DNA of 64,000 nt from Luteimonas sp. RC10 (lineage in GTDB: Bacteria > Pseudomonadota > Gammaproteobacteria > Xanthomonadales > Xanthomonadaceae): the NCBI RefSeq assembly GCF_014192745.1, contig NZ_JACHYJ010000001.1, positions 661,634 to 725,633 on the forward strand, written 5' to 3'. A program made the position numbers and the translations under genes. The notes beneath the pieces are model-generated. The model searched no databases, was not told the DNA's origin, and worked only from the letters and a program-made list of their open reading frames with translations. Shown one piece after another: positions 53,234 to 62,320 of the stretch (its first letter is position 1; the number at the start of each line of letters is the position of its first letter).

Positions 53234-54427
53234 TTACGCCCGGTGTGCCCGCAGCAAGTATTCGGCGCTGCGCATCTCGATCAGACGCGAGGCGGTGCGC
53301 TCGAAGGCCGCCGCCAGCCGCTCGCCTGCGTAGAGCTGGGGCGGCTCGGCGTCGGCGGTGCACACCAGATTGACGCTGCGGTCGTAGAGCTCGTCGATCA
53401 GCGTGACGAACCGGCGCGCCGCGTCGTCGCGTCGGGCATCCATTGTCGGGACGCCGCCCAGCAGCACGGTGTGGAACTCGGTCGCGATCTGGATGTAGTC
53501 GCTGGCGCCGCGCGGGCCTTCGCACAGCGCGTCGAAATCGAACCAGGCCATGCCGGTACAGCGCGCGCGCACCGGGATGCGGCGGCCGTCGAGTTCGATG
53601 CCGGCGTCGCGATGCGCATCGTCGCCGCCCAACTCGCGCCAGCGCGTGTCGAGCCAGGCATCGGCGCCCGCATCGAGCGGCGCGCGATAGACCGGCGAGC
53701 GGGTCAGCGCGCGCAGGCGATAGTCAGTGTCGCTCTCCAGATACACCACATGGCAGTGCTGCTCGATCAGGGCGATCGCCGGCAGGAAACGCGCGCGCTG
53801 CAGGCCGTCCTTGTACAGGTCGCTGGGCGCGGCGTTGGAACTGGTCACCAGCACGATGCCGTCGGCGACCATGCGTTCGAGCAGCCGTGCCAGCAGCATC
53901 GCATCGCCGATGTCGCTGACGAAGAACTCGTCGAGCACGAGCACGCGCAGCCCGGCGTCGCGCCAGCCGCGCACGATCGCGGCGAGCGGGTCGCGCTCGC
54001 CGGCATGGGCGCGCAGCGCGGTGTGGACCTCGCGCATGAAGCGGTGGAAGTGCGTGCGCCGCTTGCCGCCCAGCCGCGGATCGGGCTCGGGGCTGCGTTC
54101 GGGGTCGCGCAGCGCGGCCGGCGCCGGCGCGTCGGCGCGCGCCTCGCCCTTGAGCGTCCGCAGCGCCAGGCCGTCGTGGAACAGGTCGATCATGAAGGTC
54201 TTGCCGCGCCCCACGCCGCCCCACAGGTACAGCCCGGGGATGCCGTCGCTGTGGCCGTCACCGCCGAACAGGCGGCCGAGCAGGCCGCGCCTGGGCGGCG
54301 GCTCGTGCAGTGCCCGGTGCAGCCGGTCGAGCTCGACCAGCGCCGGCTGCTGCGCCGGGTCGTGCTGCCAGTCGCCACGTGCGACGCCCGCGGCGTAGCG
54401 CTCGGAAGGCAGCGGCGGCAGGCTCAT
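53234..54427 (-). CDS. zapE: Cell division protein ZapE (AFG1-like ATPase)
   Basis: A 397-residue AFG1/ZapE-family ATPase. Walker A is YLWGGVGRGKTFMIDLF (about residues 67-83), Walker B is LRVLVLDEFFVSDIGDAMLL, and the family-specific FHRFMREVH and LVTSSNAAPSDLYKDGLQR follow. The C-terminal segment AWFDFDALCEGPRGASDYIQIA is also diagnostic. ZapE acts at the constricting division ring, especially under stress. It is followed, 49 bp apart, by a hydrolase gene on the same strand upstream; a common transcript is plausible but not certain. Confidence 0.93.
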   Translation of the reverse strand: MSLPPLPSERYAAGVARGDWQHDPAQQPALVELDRLHRALHEPPPRRGLLGRLFGGDGHSDGIPGLYLWGGVGRGKTFMIDLFHDGLALRTLKGEARADAPAPAALRDPERSPEPDPRLGGKRRTHFHRFMREVHTALRAHAGERDPLAAIVRGWRDAGLRVLVLDEFFVSDIGDAMLLARLLERMVADGIVLVTSSNAAPSDLYKDGLQRARFLPAIALIEQHCHVVYLESDTDYRLRALTRSPVYRAPLDAGADAWLDTRWRELGGDDAHRDAGIELDGRRIPVRARCTGMAWFDFDALCEGPRGASDYIQIATEFHTVLLGGVPTMDARRDDAARRFVTLIDELYDRSVNLVCTADAEPPQLYAGERLAAAFERTASRLIEMRSAEYLLRAHRA

Positions 54428-54476
54428 CGCCGGCCTCGCGTCAGTGCGTGGCCGGGCCGGGCATGGCGGACCCGAC

Positions 54477-55142
54477 TCATCGTGCAGTGGGCAGGTAGCC
54501 GCGGACGCCGTTCTTGACCACGCCGCGCAGGTCGATCATCCGGCGGTGGAAGAAATGGCCGGTGTCCGGCATGCGCACCAGCTCGGCCTGGGCGTCGCGT
54601 TCCTCGAGCCAGCGGTAGACCGCCTCGGGGTCGACGATCTCGTCGGCCTCGCCCTGGATCACCAGCCACGGGCAGTCGGGCAGCACGATGCGGTCGAAAT
54701 CCCAGCGTCCGGCGGGCGGTGCGACCGAGATCAGCAGGTCGGGCTTCAAGTCAGCGCTGGCACGCAGCGACACGTAGGCGCCGAAGCTGAAACCGGCCAG
54801 CCACAGCGCATCGCCGGGCCGCTCCCGACGCACCCATTCGACCACCGCGGTCAGGTCGTCGGTCTCGCCATCGCCGCGGTCGAACTGACCCTCGGAGGCC
54901 CCGGTGCCGCGGAAATTGAAGCGCAGGGTCGTCGCACCGAGCTCGCGTAGCGAGCGCGCGACCATGGTCACGACCTTGTTGTGCATCGTGCCGCCCTCGG
55001 TGGGCAGCGGATGGCAAACCACCGCCACCAGCGGCAGCGCAGGGACATCGGCGTCGGGCAGATCGAGGGCGGCCTCGAGTGCGCCGACCGGGCCGGCCAG
55101 CGTCAGCGGGCCGGATTGCGTGGGAAACGTGGGGGACATCAT
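54477..55142 (-). CDS. Alpha/beta hydrolase (CocE/NonD-like)
   Basis: A 221-residue small alpha/beta hydrolase. The oxyanion region is VVCHPLPTEGGTMHNKVVTMVAR, the family's HP...MxNKVV signature (quoted HPLPTEGGTMHNKVV), then RFNFRGTGASEG. The nucleophile elbow is LAGFSFGAYVSLR (Ser), with Asp in EADEIVDPE and His in DTGHFFHRR. This family is widespread in proteobacteria and of unknown substrate. Start ATG 55142 (or 55139). It lies upstream of zapE on the same strand. Confidence 0.88.
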   Translation of the reverse strand: MMSPTFPTQSGPLTLAGPVGALEAALDLPDADVPALPLVAVVCHPLPTEGGTMHNKVVTMVARSLRELGATTLRFNFRGTGASEGQFDRGDGETDDLTAVVEWVRRERPGDALWLAGFSFGAYVSLRASADLKPDLLISVAPPAGRWDFDRIVLPDCPWLVIQGEADEIVDPEAVYRWLEERDAQAELVRMPDTGHFFHRRMIDLRGVVKNGVRGYLPTAR

Positions 55143-55241
55143 GGCGCTGATGATACCGGGCCCGCCGCGACGGCACCGTGGCGGACATTCGCAGCCGTCA
55201 TGTCCGCATGCCCGGCGGCGCCCCGGCGTTCGCCGCGTGCG

Positions 55242-56954
55242 TCAGTGCGCACGCAGGCGCAGCCCGATCACCAGCGGATCGTGGTCGGAGCTGCGCCACG
55301 GGCCGCTCGCCTCGCGCTCGCGGGTGTCGACCGGCTCGTCGGCATTGCTGTGCCATTTCGCAGCTCCGGCCAGGCGCGTGGCCAGCGCCGGGCTCAGCAT
55401 CACATGGTCCAGGCGACCGGCCTGGCCGTCGAACACGAAGCTGTGGGCAGGCGGCTCGGCACGAGCGAACGGGTCGCGCCAGCCGGCATCGATGAACACG
55501 CGCACCGGATCCTCCATCGCATAGGCGTTGAAGTCGCCGACCACGGCGATGCGCTCGGCGGCCGGGGTCGGTGCGGTGGCCAGCCAATCGCGCAGGCGCT
55601 GCGCCGATTCGGTGCGTGTTGCCTTCCAGCAGGCCTGGCCGTCGCCCCCGTCGGTATCGGCACCGGCGGCATCGCGGCAGCCCTTGGACTTGAGATGCAC
55701 CGCGACGACGCTGAAATCGGCACCGTCCGCGCGGCCATCGCGCAGCGGCACGAAGGCCTGCGCCAGCGGCACGCGGCTCAGTTCGACGAACGGCCCGCCT
55801 TCGAGCATGGCCGGCGCGCCCTCTGGGCGCACGCGGGTGTTGCGGTAGATCAGGCCGACCCGGACCGGATTGGTGCCGGGGCCCGTGCCGGTGTCGACGA
55901 AGCGCCAGTCGCGCGCTGGGCCCGCGGCGTTCAGGGCATCGACCAGTTGCGCGATGCTCGAATACGCATCGTAGCCGTCGTTCTCCAGTTCCATCAGTGC
56001 GGCGACATCGACATCCAGCGCGCTGATCGTCGCGACCAGGCCATCGATCTGGCGCGCCAGTTCGGCCGGCGTGCGCGCGCCGCGTGGCGTGGGGAAGCCG
56101 CCGCCGCGGCCATCGCCGTTGAACAGGTTTTCCAGATTGAAGGCGGCCAGACGCACATCGCCTTCGACCCTCGGTGCCGGTGGGCGCGGCGCCGGCTGCG
56201 CCTGCAGTGGCGCGGTCAGTTGCAGCCGCCATGCGCCGTCGCGATGGTCGACGATGCCTTCGACGCCGGTCAGGACACTGCCGGTGCGCAGCGCTTGCGC
56301 ATGCGCGGGCAGGTACCAGGGCAGGCCGGCGTCGGGCGCCGCGTCGCGGCCATCGTCGAGCAGCACGCGGTTGAGGGCGTTGGCGGCCTGCACCATCGCC
56401 GCGTCGCGTCCGGGCCGCGCAATCTCGGTCGGCGAGTACAGCCGGCCGTCGAAGCTCGCGATCAATGTTCCCCGCCGCGTGCGATCGTGCTGGCCGGTCA
56501 GGGTCAGCGGCGCATCGATGCGCACCCAGCGGCCGGCCAACGCCGCCCAGTCATCGGGTGGGGAGGTGAGAACCAGGGGAGCGAGTCGCGGTGCGGGCGT
56601 GCTCAGCACCTCGATGCGGGATGGCTGCAGCGTCGGCAGCCTATCGACGTTCGTCAGGGCACCGGCGACCCGCACATGCGCGCCTGCGGCCGGTGCGTCG
56701 TCGTGTCCGCGTGCGTCCACGAACACCGCCGATGGCAGACCGCGCTCGGGCGCATCGGTCTGCAGGAACCAGCCACCGAGACCGTCGGCGAAGGCACCGG
56801 TGACCTGCCCCTCCAGCGTGACCGTACGCGGCGCGGCGACGTGGGCGTCGACGAAGACGACCGGCGGCGCCGCATACGAAGCGACCGGGCCGATGGCGAT
56901 CCAGGCACAGGCGAGCAGGCCTGGCAGCAGACGGGCATGAGGGGGACGGCGCAT
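55242..56954 (-). CDS. Secreted endonuclease/exonuclease/phosphatase family protein
   Basis: A 570-residue exported nuclease-like protein. The signal peptide (LLPGLLACAWIAIGPVASYA) precedes an OB-fold-like N-terminal part (about residues 35-220) seen in ExeM/extracellular nucleases. The EEP domain (about 250-565) has LAAFNLENLFNGDG, AALMELENDGY, VVAVHLKSKG, VVGDFNAYAMEDP and WRSSDHDPLVIGL, the full set of metal- and phosphate-binding motifs, with acidic residues and catalytic His. It probably degrades extracellular DNA. A single-gene unit here. No LTD or PEP-CTERM tail is seen. Confidence 0.88.
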   Translation of the reverse strand: MRRPPHARLLPGLLACAWIAIGPVASYAAPPVVFVDAHVAAPRTVTLEGQVTGAFADGLGGWFLQTDAPERGLPSAVFVDARGHDDAPAAGAHVRVAGALTNVDRLPTLQPSRIEVLSTPAPRLAPLVLTSPPDDWAALAGRWVRIDAPLTLTGQHDRTRRGTLIASFDGRLYSPTEIARPGRDAAMVQAANALNRVLLDDGRDAAPDAGLPWYLPAHAQALRTGSVLTGVEGIVDHRDGAWRLQLTAPLQAQPAPRPPAPRVEGDVRLAAFNLENLFNGDGRGGGFPTPRGARTPAELARQIDGLVATISALDVDVAALMELENDGYDAYSSIAQLVDALNAAGPARDWRFVDTGTGPGTNPVRVGLIYRNTRVRPEGAPAMLEGGPFVELSRVPLAQAFVPLRDGRADGADFSVVAVHLKSKGCRDAAGADTDGGDGQACWKATRTESAQRLRDWLATAPTPAAERIAVVGDFNAYAMEDPVRVFIDAGWRDPFARAEPPAHSFVFDGQAGRLDHVMLSPALATRLAGAAKWHSNADEPVDTREREASGPWRSSDHDPLVIGLRLRAH

Positions 56955-56990
56955 GGGGACTCTCCTCGGCCTCGAGGGCCTGACACGACG

Positions 56991-57010
56991 ACGCCGCCCG
57001 AAGGCGGCGT
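56991..57010. terminator. Hairpin between cytochrome c5 and nuclease genes
   Basis: ACGCCGCC-CGAA-GGCGGCGT, an 8-bp perfect stem with a stable tetraloop, located 28 bp after the cytochrome gene stop (minus strand). No T-run, so probably a Rho-independent-like but weak terminator or a message-end stabiliser. Confidence 0.5.
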
Positions 57011-57037
57011 CCAGGTGGGGCGCATGCCCGACAGGGC

Positions 57038-57553
57038 TTACTTGAGGTTGTCGACCATCCAGTCGACCACGGCATGCATCTGCTCGTCGGTCAGCGCCGG
57101 GTTGCCGCCGCGCGCGGGCATCACGCCGGATGCGCCGGTGAAGCCTTCGATCGAATGCTTGTACAGCGTCTCCTTGCCCTGGGCGAGGCGCGCATCCCAG
57201 TGGGCGTGGTCGAGTGTCGGCGCGCCGCCGGCACCGGAGGTGTGGCAGCCCGCGCACAGGTTCTCGAAGATCACCGAGCCTTCGAGCGTGCCGCCGTAGG
57301 CAGCCTGCGAGGTCGCGGCCGCAGCCGCAGCGGCCGATGCGGCTGCCTGCGCGGCGGCACCGGTGGCGCCGGCGTAGACCGCGCCTACCGGCGCGATGCG
57401 CGCCTCGGTGCGCTGGGCGACATTGGGCGGAACTTCGGTCGGCACCGAACGATGCAGGAACCAGGCGCCAGCAATCAGGCCCAGTGTGACGATGGTCAGA
57501 AACACCAGCACCATCGAGAAGCGCTTGAGGAATTCGAGATCGTAGTTGCGCAC
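57038..57553 (-). CDS. Membrane-anchored cytochrome c5 family protein
   Basis: A 171-residue c-type cytochrome. One N-terminal membrane helix (residues 14-33, VLVFLTIVTLGLIAGAWF) acts as anchor. An Ala-rich linker (about 60-85) leads to the heme domain with CAGCH (Cys100, Cys103, His104) and the Met ligand in GVMPARGGNPALT. The C-terminus DEQMHAVVDWMVDNLK is characteristic of cytochrome c5. It transfers electrons in the periplasm. GTG at 57553 is the start; AAGGG lies before it. A neighbouring ETF-QO suggests a respiratory context. Confidence 0.9.
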   Translation of the reverse strand: MRNYDLEFLKRFSMVLVFLTIVTLGLIAGAWFLHRSVPTEVPPNVAQRTEARIAPVGAVYAGATGAAAQAAASAAAAAAATSQAAYGGTLEGSVIFENLCAGCHTSGAGGAPTLDHAHWDARLAQGKETLYKHSIEGFTGASGVMPARGGNPALTDEQMHAVVDWMVDNLK

Positions 57554-57679
57554 GAAGCACCCTTGGCTTTGGCGACATGGTCCGCGGACCACAGCTGTGG
57601 GCGAGTATACGGCCAGGTCGGCCAAAATGCCTGCGGCGTTCCGTCGCGGCAGCGCAGCATCGCCGCGCGCCGCACAGGC

Positions 57680-59365
57680 TCACATCCCCGCGTAGTTCGG
57701 ACCGCCGCCGCCCTGTGGGGCGACCCAGACGATGTTCTGGGTCGGGTCCTTGATGTCGCAGGTCTTGCAGTGCACGCAGTTCTGCGCGTTGATCTGCAAC
57801 CGCGGGCCATCGGGCCCTTCGACGAACTCGTAGACCGCCGCCGGGCAATAGCGCGCCTCCGGCCCGCCATAGGTCGCCAGGTTCACATCCACCGGCACGC
57901 GTGGATCCTTGAGCGTGAGATGCGCGGGCTGGTCCTCGTCGTGATTGGTGCTCGACAGGTACACCGAGCTCAGGCGGTCGAACGTCAGCACGCCATCGGG
58001 CTTGGGATAGGCGATCTTCGTGTGCTGCGCGGCCGGCTCCAGGCAGGCGTGGTCGGGGCGGTCGCGGTGCAGCGTCCAGGGCGGCGTGCGGATGCCGAGC
58101 TTGGGCAGCAGCCATTGCTCGACACCGGTCATCAGCGTCGCGGTCGTGCGGCCCTTCTTGAACCACTGCTTGAAGTTCTTGGACTGCGCGAGTTCGGCAT
58201 GCAGCCAGCTCGATTCGAACGCGGCCGGATAGGCGGCCAGCTCGTCGCCGCCGCGGCCCTCGCCCAGCGCCGCAAACGCCGCCTCGGCGGCGAGCATGCC
58301 GGTCTTGATCGCCGCATGGCTGCCCTTGATCCGGCTGGCGTTGAGCGTGCCGGCCTCGCAGCCGACGAATGCGCCGCCGGGGAACACCAGCTTGGGGATC
58401 GACAGCAGGCCGCCGGCGGTGATCGAGCGCGCGCCGTAGCCGATGCGCTTGCCGCCCTCCAGATACTTGCGGATCGCCGGATGCGTCTTGAACCGCTGGA
58501 ACTCTTCGAACGGACTCAGCCAGGGGTTGCGGTAGTCCAAGCCGACGACCAGGCCGATCGCGACCTTGCCATCCTCGGCGTGGTAGAGGAACGAGCCGCC
58601 GTAGGTGTCGTCGGTCAACGGCCAGCCGGCGGTGTGCACCACCAGGCCCGGCTCATGCTTGGCCGGATCGACCTGCCACAGCTCCTTGATGCCCAGGCCG
58701 TAGCTCTGCGGGTCGCGGCCCTCGTCGAGCGCGAAGCGTGCGATCAGTTCGCGGCCCAGCTGTCCGCGCGAGCCCTCGGCGAAGATCGTGTACTTGGCAT
58801 GCAACTCCATGCCGAGCTGGAACTCGGCGGTCGGCTGGCCGTCCTTGCCGATGCCCAGGTTGCCCGTCGCAACACCGCGCACCGCACCCTCGTCGGTGTA
58901 GAGCACTTCGGCCGCGGCGAAGCCGGGGAAGATCTCCACGCCCAGGCCTTCGGCCTGCGTTGCCAGCCAGCGCGTGACCGCGCCGAGGCTGACGATGTAA
59001 TTGCCGTGATTCTTGAAGCAGTCGGGCAGAAGAAAATCCGGCGTGGCCTTCGCGCCGGTCTCGTCCAGGAACAGGAAGGCATCGCGCGTGACCGCCTGCT
59101 TGAGCGGCGCGCCCTTGGCCTGCCAGTCGGGGATCAGTTCGGTCAATGCGCGCGGGTCGACGATCGCGCCCGAGAGGATGTGCGCACCGGGCTCGGAGCC
59201 CTTCTCCAGCACGCAGACCGACACCTCGCGCCCGGCCTCGGTGGCCAGTTGCTTGAGCCGGATCGCGGTCGACAGGCCACCGGGGCCGGCGCCGACGACG
59301 ACCACGTCGTACTCCATCGATTCGCGCGGGCCGTGGGTCTGCAGCAGTTCCTGAGGTGTCGTCAT
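57680..59365 (-). CDS. Electron transfer flavoprotein-ubiquinone oxidoreductase
   Basis: A 561-residue membrane-associated enzyme that passes electrons from ETF to ubiquinone during fatty-acid and amino-acid oxidation. FAD-binding GxGxxG appears in YDVVVVGAGPGGLSTAIRL, the family stretch EPGAHILSGAIVDPRAL is intact, and KELWQVDPAKHEPGLVVHTAGWPL follows. The C-terminal 4Fe-4S site has RYCPAAVYEF and QNCVHCKTCDIKDPTQN, four cysteines in the usual order. Length matches eukaryotic and bacterial homologues (about 550). ATG 59365. The etfAB genes are not in the window. Confidence 0.94.
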   Translation of the reverse strand: MTTPQELLQTHGPRESMEYDVVVVGAGPGGLSTAIRLKQLATEAGREVSVCVLEKGSEPGAHILSGAIVDPRALTELIPDWQAKGAPLKQAVTRDAFLFLDETGAKATPDFLLPDCFKNHGNYIVSLGAVTRWLATQAEGLGVEIFPGFAAAEVLYTDEGAVRGVATGNLGIGKDGQPTAEFQLGMELHAKYTIFAEGSRGQLGRELIARFALDEGRDPQSYGLGIKELWQVDPAKHEPGLVVHTAGWPLTDDTYGGSFLYHAEDGKVAIGLVVGLDYRNPWLSPFEEFQRFKTHPAIRKYLEGGKRIGYGARSITAGGLLSIPKLVFPGGAFVGCEAGTLNASRIKGSHAAIKTGMLAAEAAFAALGEGRGGDELAAYPAAFESSWLHAELAQSKNFKQWFKKGRTTATLMTGVEQWLLPKLGIRTPPWTLHRDRPDHACLEPAAQHTKIAYPKPDGVLTFDRLSSVYLSSTNHDEDQPAHLTLKDPRVPVDVNLATYGGPEARYCPAAVYEFVEGPDGPRLQINAQNCVHCKTCDIKDPTQNIVWVAPQGGGGPNYAGM

Positions 59366-59483
59366 CGTTGCCTTGGGCGGGTGCCTGGGTGATGGGAGCG
59401 TCCGTCGGACAGCATCGCAGCATGCGTGCGATGGCGGCGTGGCCGCGGCCGGCAAGTGTAGCGCGCCGTGTTGCGCGGCCCGC

Positions 59484-59807
59484 TCAGCGCGGCTTGGCAG
59501 GCAGCGGGAACGGCGTGACGACCTTCTCGCCCGAGGTCGCATCGCGGATCGCCGACTGCCCTTTTTTCTCGACTTCCTCGACCCGCAGCACGCTCTGCAT
59601 CGGCAGATGCAGCGTGCGGGTGTGGCCGAATTCGGCCTGCAGCCGTTCTTCGGTCGGATCGACGACCAGGCCGTCGTGCACATCGAACACCAGGTCCGAG
59701 ACTTCGACAAAGCCCCACAGCCGCCCGCTCTCCACGCGCTGCGCGTACAGCTCGTAGACCTTGCCGTGGGTGAGGAAGGTGATCTTGTAGAGCGTCTTGG
59801 CGGTCAT
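59484..59807 (-). CDS. DUF1820 family protein
   Basis: A 107-residue protein of the DUF1820 family, found in gammaproteobacteria. The typical opening is YKITFLTHGKVYELYAQRVESG, then LWGFVEVSDLVFDVHDGLVVDPTEERL and the closing MQSVLRVEEVEKKG. No catalytic residues are evident and the function is unknown. ATG at 59807; a longer frame upstream is not conserved-looking. Confidence 0.88.
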   Translation of the reverse strand: MTAKTLYKITFLTHGKVYELYAQRVESGRLWGFVEVSDLVFDVHDGLVVDPTEERLQAEFGHTRTLHLPMQSVLRVEEVEKKGQSAIRDATSGEKVVTPFPLPAKPR

Positions 59808-59891
59808 CGCCAAAGTATAAGAGTCGGGCTTGGGATGGGCGATGCCATGGCTGGCCCGCGCATGCCCATCCTGAGGCCCCAACGCTGGCCT

Positions 59892-60602
59892 TCAGTAGCC
59901 CTTGAGCCGCCGCAGCCGCTGGCCGATCGCGTGGCGCGAGACCAGCGCGAAGGCCACGCCGACCAGAAACCCGGCCAGATGCGCGGCCCAGGCCACGGCG
60001 CCGAAGGCCGGGCCGATGTAGGCGAAGAACACCTGCAGCAGGGCCCACACTCCGATCAACAGCGAGGCCGGCGCGCGGACGAACTCCAGGAACAGGCCCA
60101 GCGGCACGACCACGCCCAGCCGTGCGCGCGGGAACAATGCCAGGTACGCGCCGATCAGCGAGGACACCGCGCCACTGGCGCCGATGATCAACCGGTCCGG
60201 CGCGCCGATCGCCAGCACCGCAGCCAGGTTCGCCACCGCCCCGCCCAGCACGAACAGCACCAGCAACCGCCAGGCGCCCATCAGCCGCTCGGCCGGCAGG
60301 CCGAAGATCAGCAAAAACACCAGGTTGCCCAGCAGGTGGGCCCAGTCGGCATGCAGGAACAACGCCGTGACCAGGCGCAGCCAGGGGCCGGGGTCGAGCC
60401 AGTTGACCAGCACACCGTCGGTGCCGACCGGCTCGCCGTACAGGGCGCCCCAGTCCAGCAGCAGGGCGTAGTGCTCGTTGGCCGAGCGCGTGCTCGCCCA
60501 CAGGAACGTCACCCACAACAGTACAAACAGCATCGGCACGGCCCAGCGCAGCGGGGCTTTGGCGCGACGGTTGGGGATCGAGACGAACATGGGCGCACGC
60601 AT
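59892..60602 (-). CDS. Rhomboid-family intramembrane serine protease
   Basis: A 236-residue polytopic membrane protease with about six helices. The catalytic Ser143 is in IIGASGAVSSLIGAYLALFP, and His208 in VAWAAHLAGFLVG provides the dyad. The conserved loop HADWAHLLGNLVFLLIFG (N-terminal L1/TM2 region, with a HxxxN-type His-Asn pair) is intact. Start ATG 60602 or ATG 60590 (MFVSIP); neither has a clear ribosome binding site. It cleaves membrane proteins within the bilayer; targets unknown. Divergent from the FadL-type gene. Confidence 0.9.
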   Translation of the reverse strand: MRAPMFVSIPNRRAKAPLRWAVPMLFVLLWVTFLWASTRSANEHYALLLDWGALYGEPVGTDGVLVNWLDPGPWLRLVTALFLHADWAHLLGNLVFLLIFGLPAERLMGAWRLLVLFVLGGAVANLAAVLAIGAPDRLIIGASGAVSSLIGAYLALFPRARLGVVVPLGLFLEFVRAPASLLIGVWALLQVFFAYIGPAFGAVAWAAHLAGFLVGVAFALVSRHAIGQRLRRLKGY

Positions 60603-60692
60603 TGTCGAGGGGGCGGCAGGCCCGGGTAAAGCGCGCCGCGACGGCCTCCGGGCATGCCGCAATGCAGCACGGTTCCGGACGGGGAGGTACGG

Positions 60693-60698
60693 TATAGT
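60693..60698 (+). promoter_or_regulatory. Possible -10 element upstream of the FadL-type gene
   Basis: TATAGT in a GC-rich spacer, about 125 bp before the FadL-type start. A clear -35 is not visible (TTCCGG lies 14 bp upstream). Ribosome binding site GAGAGAGG is close before the ATG at 60824. Confidence 0.35.
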
Positions 60699-60823
60699 GC
60701 GCCCGCCGAGCGCGTCGGGAGGGGTTTTCCGAGGGCGAACGGACATCACAGGCCAGGCCTTTAAGGTCGCGTTCTGCGAACCAGGCCCGGACCATCAAGT
60801 ACACCTTCGAGAGAGAGGCGACC

Positions 60824-62170
60824 ATGGCGACCCACCCCCGCATCATTCAATGCACCGCGTTGGCACTCGGCATCGCCGGCGCCCTGGCATTCGCAGGCCA
60901 GGCGCACGCCGCCGGCTTCCAGCTCAAGGAAAACAGCGTCAAGTCGATGGGTGCCGCGTTCGCCGGCACCGCCGCCAAGACCGGCGACAGCTCGGTGGTC
61001 ACCAACAACCCGGCGGTGATGACCCAGTTCGAGGGCACGACCATGCAGGTCGACCTGACCGTCATCGACCTCAATTACGAATACAAGGGGGCCGCGGTCG
61101 ACGCCCTCGGCCGCCCGATGTCCGGCAACAATGGCGGCAACGCCGGCGACGTGACCCCGGTGCCGGCAATGTCGGTCGTCCACAAGTTCGACAATGGCAC
61201 CGCGCTGGGCGCGATGGTCAGTGCGCCGTTCGGCCTGAAGACCGAGTACGACCCGGGTTGGGTCGGCCGCTACGCGGCGCTGACCTCGGAAGTGGAAATC
61301 ATCGACCTGACGCTCTCGGGCGCGGTGGATCTGGGTGACCGTTTCTCGGTCGGCCTGGGCGTCATCGCTTCGCGCGCGGACGTCACGCTGTCGAAGGGCG
61401 TCGATTTCGGCGCGCTGCTGTTCTCCAATCCCGCGACCCGCCCGCTGCCGTTCGCCACTCCGCAGGGCGCCGATGGCACCGCCGAAGTGCAGGGCGACGA
61501 CAACGGCTTCGGCTGGCTGATCGGCGCGCACTTCCGTCCGACCGACGCGGTGTCGATCGGCGTGAGCTACCGCTCGGAAATCGATTACGAGCTCAGCGGC
61601 ACCGTCGACTGGACCGTGCCCGACAACGCACGCGCGGTTTTCAATGCCAGCCCGATGACTCGTCCGCTGTTCGTCGACGGCAATGCCCGCGCCGAACTGA
61701 CCACCCCGTCGATCCTCAACGTCGGCGCGACCTGGCAGGTCACCGACGGTTTCATGCTGGCCGCGACCTACGCCCGCACGGGCTGGGAATCGATGCGTGA
61801 GGTCCGCATCCAGTTCGAGAACCCGGATCCGGATTCGGTCGAGCCGTTCGACTGGAAGAACAGCGACTTCTACTCGCTGGGCGCCGAGTTCCAGCTCAAC
61901 GATGCCTGGACGCTGCGTGGCGGCGTGGCCTACGACGAGACGCCCACCAACCTCGAGCACCGCACCCCGCGTCTGCCCGATGCCAACCGCATGTTCTATT
62001 CGGTCGGTGCGACCTGGAAGCTCAACGACGCGTTCGACGTCAACCTGGCCTACACCCGCATCGAGCCGCGCAATCCGCAGATCAACACCGGCAGTGGCGG
62101 TTCCCGTCTGCGCGGTGCGTTCGACGGCAACGCCAACCTGTTCGGCGTGTCGGCGCAGTACCGCTTCTGA
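60824..62170 (+). CDS. FadL-family outer-membrane transport protein
   Basis: A 448-residue FadL/TodX-type outer-membrane channel for long-chain fatty acids and other hydrophobic compounds. The signal peptide ends AGQAHA (residue 29). The mature N-terminus AGFQLKENSVKSMGAAFAGTAAKTGDSSVVTNNPAVM, quoted as the GAAFAG and NNPAVM landmarks, is the plug/hatch signature. Barrel strands continue to the C-terminal SAQYRF. ATG 60824 has GAGAGAGG upstream. A strong terminator ends the transcript immediately after. Confidence 0.93.
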   Translation: MATHPRIIQCTALALGIAGALAFAGQAHAAGFQLKENSVKSMGAAFAGTAAKTGDSSVVTNNPAVMTQFEGTTMQVDLTVIDLNYEYKGAAVDALGRPMSGNNGGNAGDVTPVPAMSVVHKFDNGTALGAMVSAPFGLKTEYDPGWVGRYAALTSEVEIIDLTLSGAVDLGDRFSVGLGVIASRADVTLSKGVDFGALLFSNPATRPLPFATPQGADGTAEVQGDDNGFGWLIGAHFRPTDAVSIGVSYRSEIDYELSGTVDWTVPDNARAVFNASPMTRPLFVDGNARAELTTPSILNVGATWQVTDGFMLAATYARTGWESMREVRIQFENPDPDSVEPFDWKNSDFYSLGAEFQLNDAWTLRGGVAYDETPTNLEHRTPRLPDANRMFYSVGATWKLNDAFDVNLAYTRIEPRNPQINTGSGGSRLRGAFDGNANLFGVSAQYRF

Positions 62171-62191
62171 TCGCAGCGGTCTCGCTTGACG

Positions 62192-62224
62192 AAAAGACCC
62201 CGCGTTAGGCGGGGTCTTTTTTTT
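62192..62224 (+). terminator. Intrinsic terminator after the FadL-type gene
   Basis: Perfect 12-bp stem AAAAGACCCCGC (62192-62203) and GCGGGGTCTTTT (62209-62220) with a 5-nt loop, followed by further T residues to 62224 (eight T in all). A textbook Rho-independent terminator, 21 bp after the stop codon. Confidence 0.95.
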
Positions 62225-62320
62225 GGGGCGCGGGCCTGTCGGCGTCCTTGCGCGGACGCCCTCCGGAGGCGCGCCGACTACAATGCCGGTCCTTCTGATG
62301 CTATCGGGACGACCTTGTCC

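Noticed and set aside
54981..59392. Two overlapping long plus-strand frames opposite the nuclease, cytochrome and ETF-QO genes
   Set aside because: Antisense shadows; they cross several convincing minus-strand genes.
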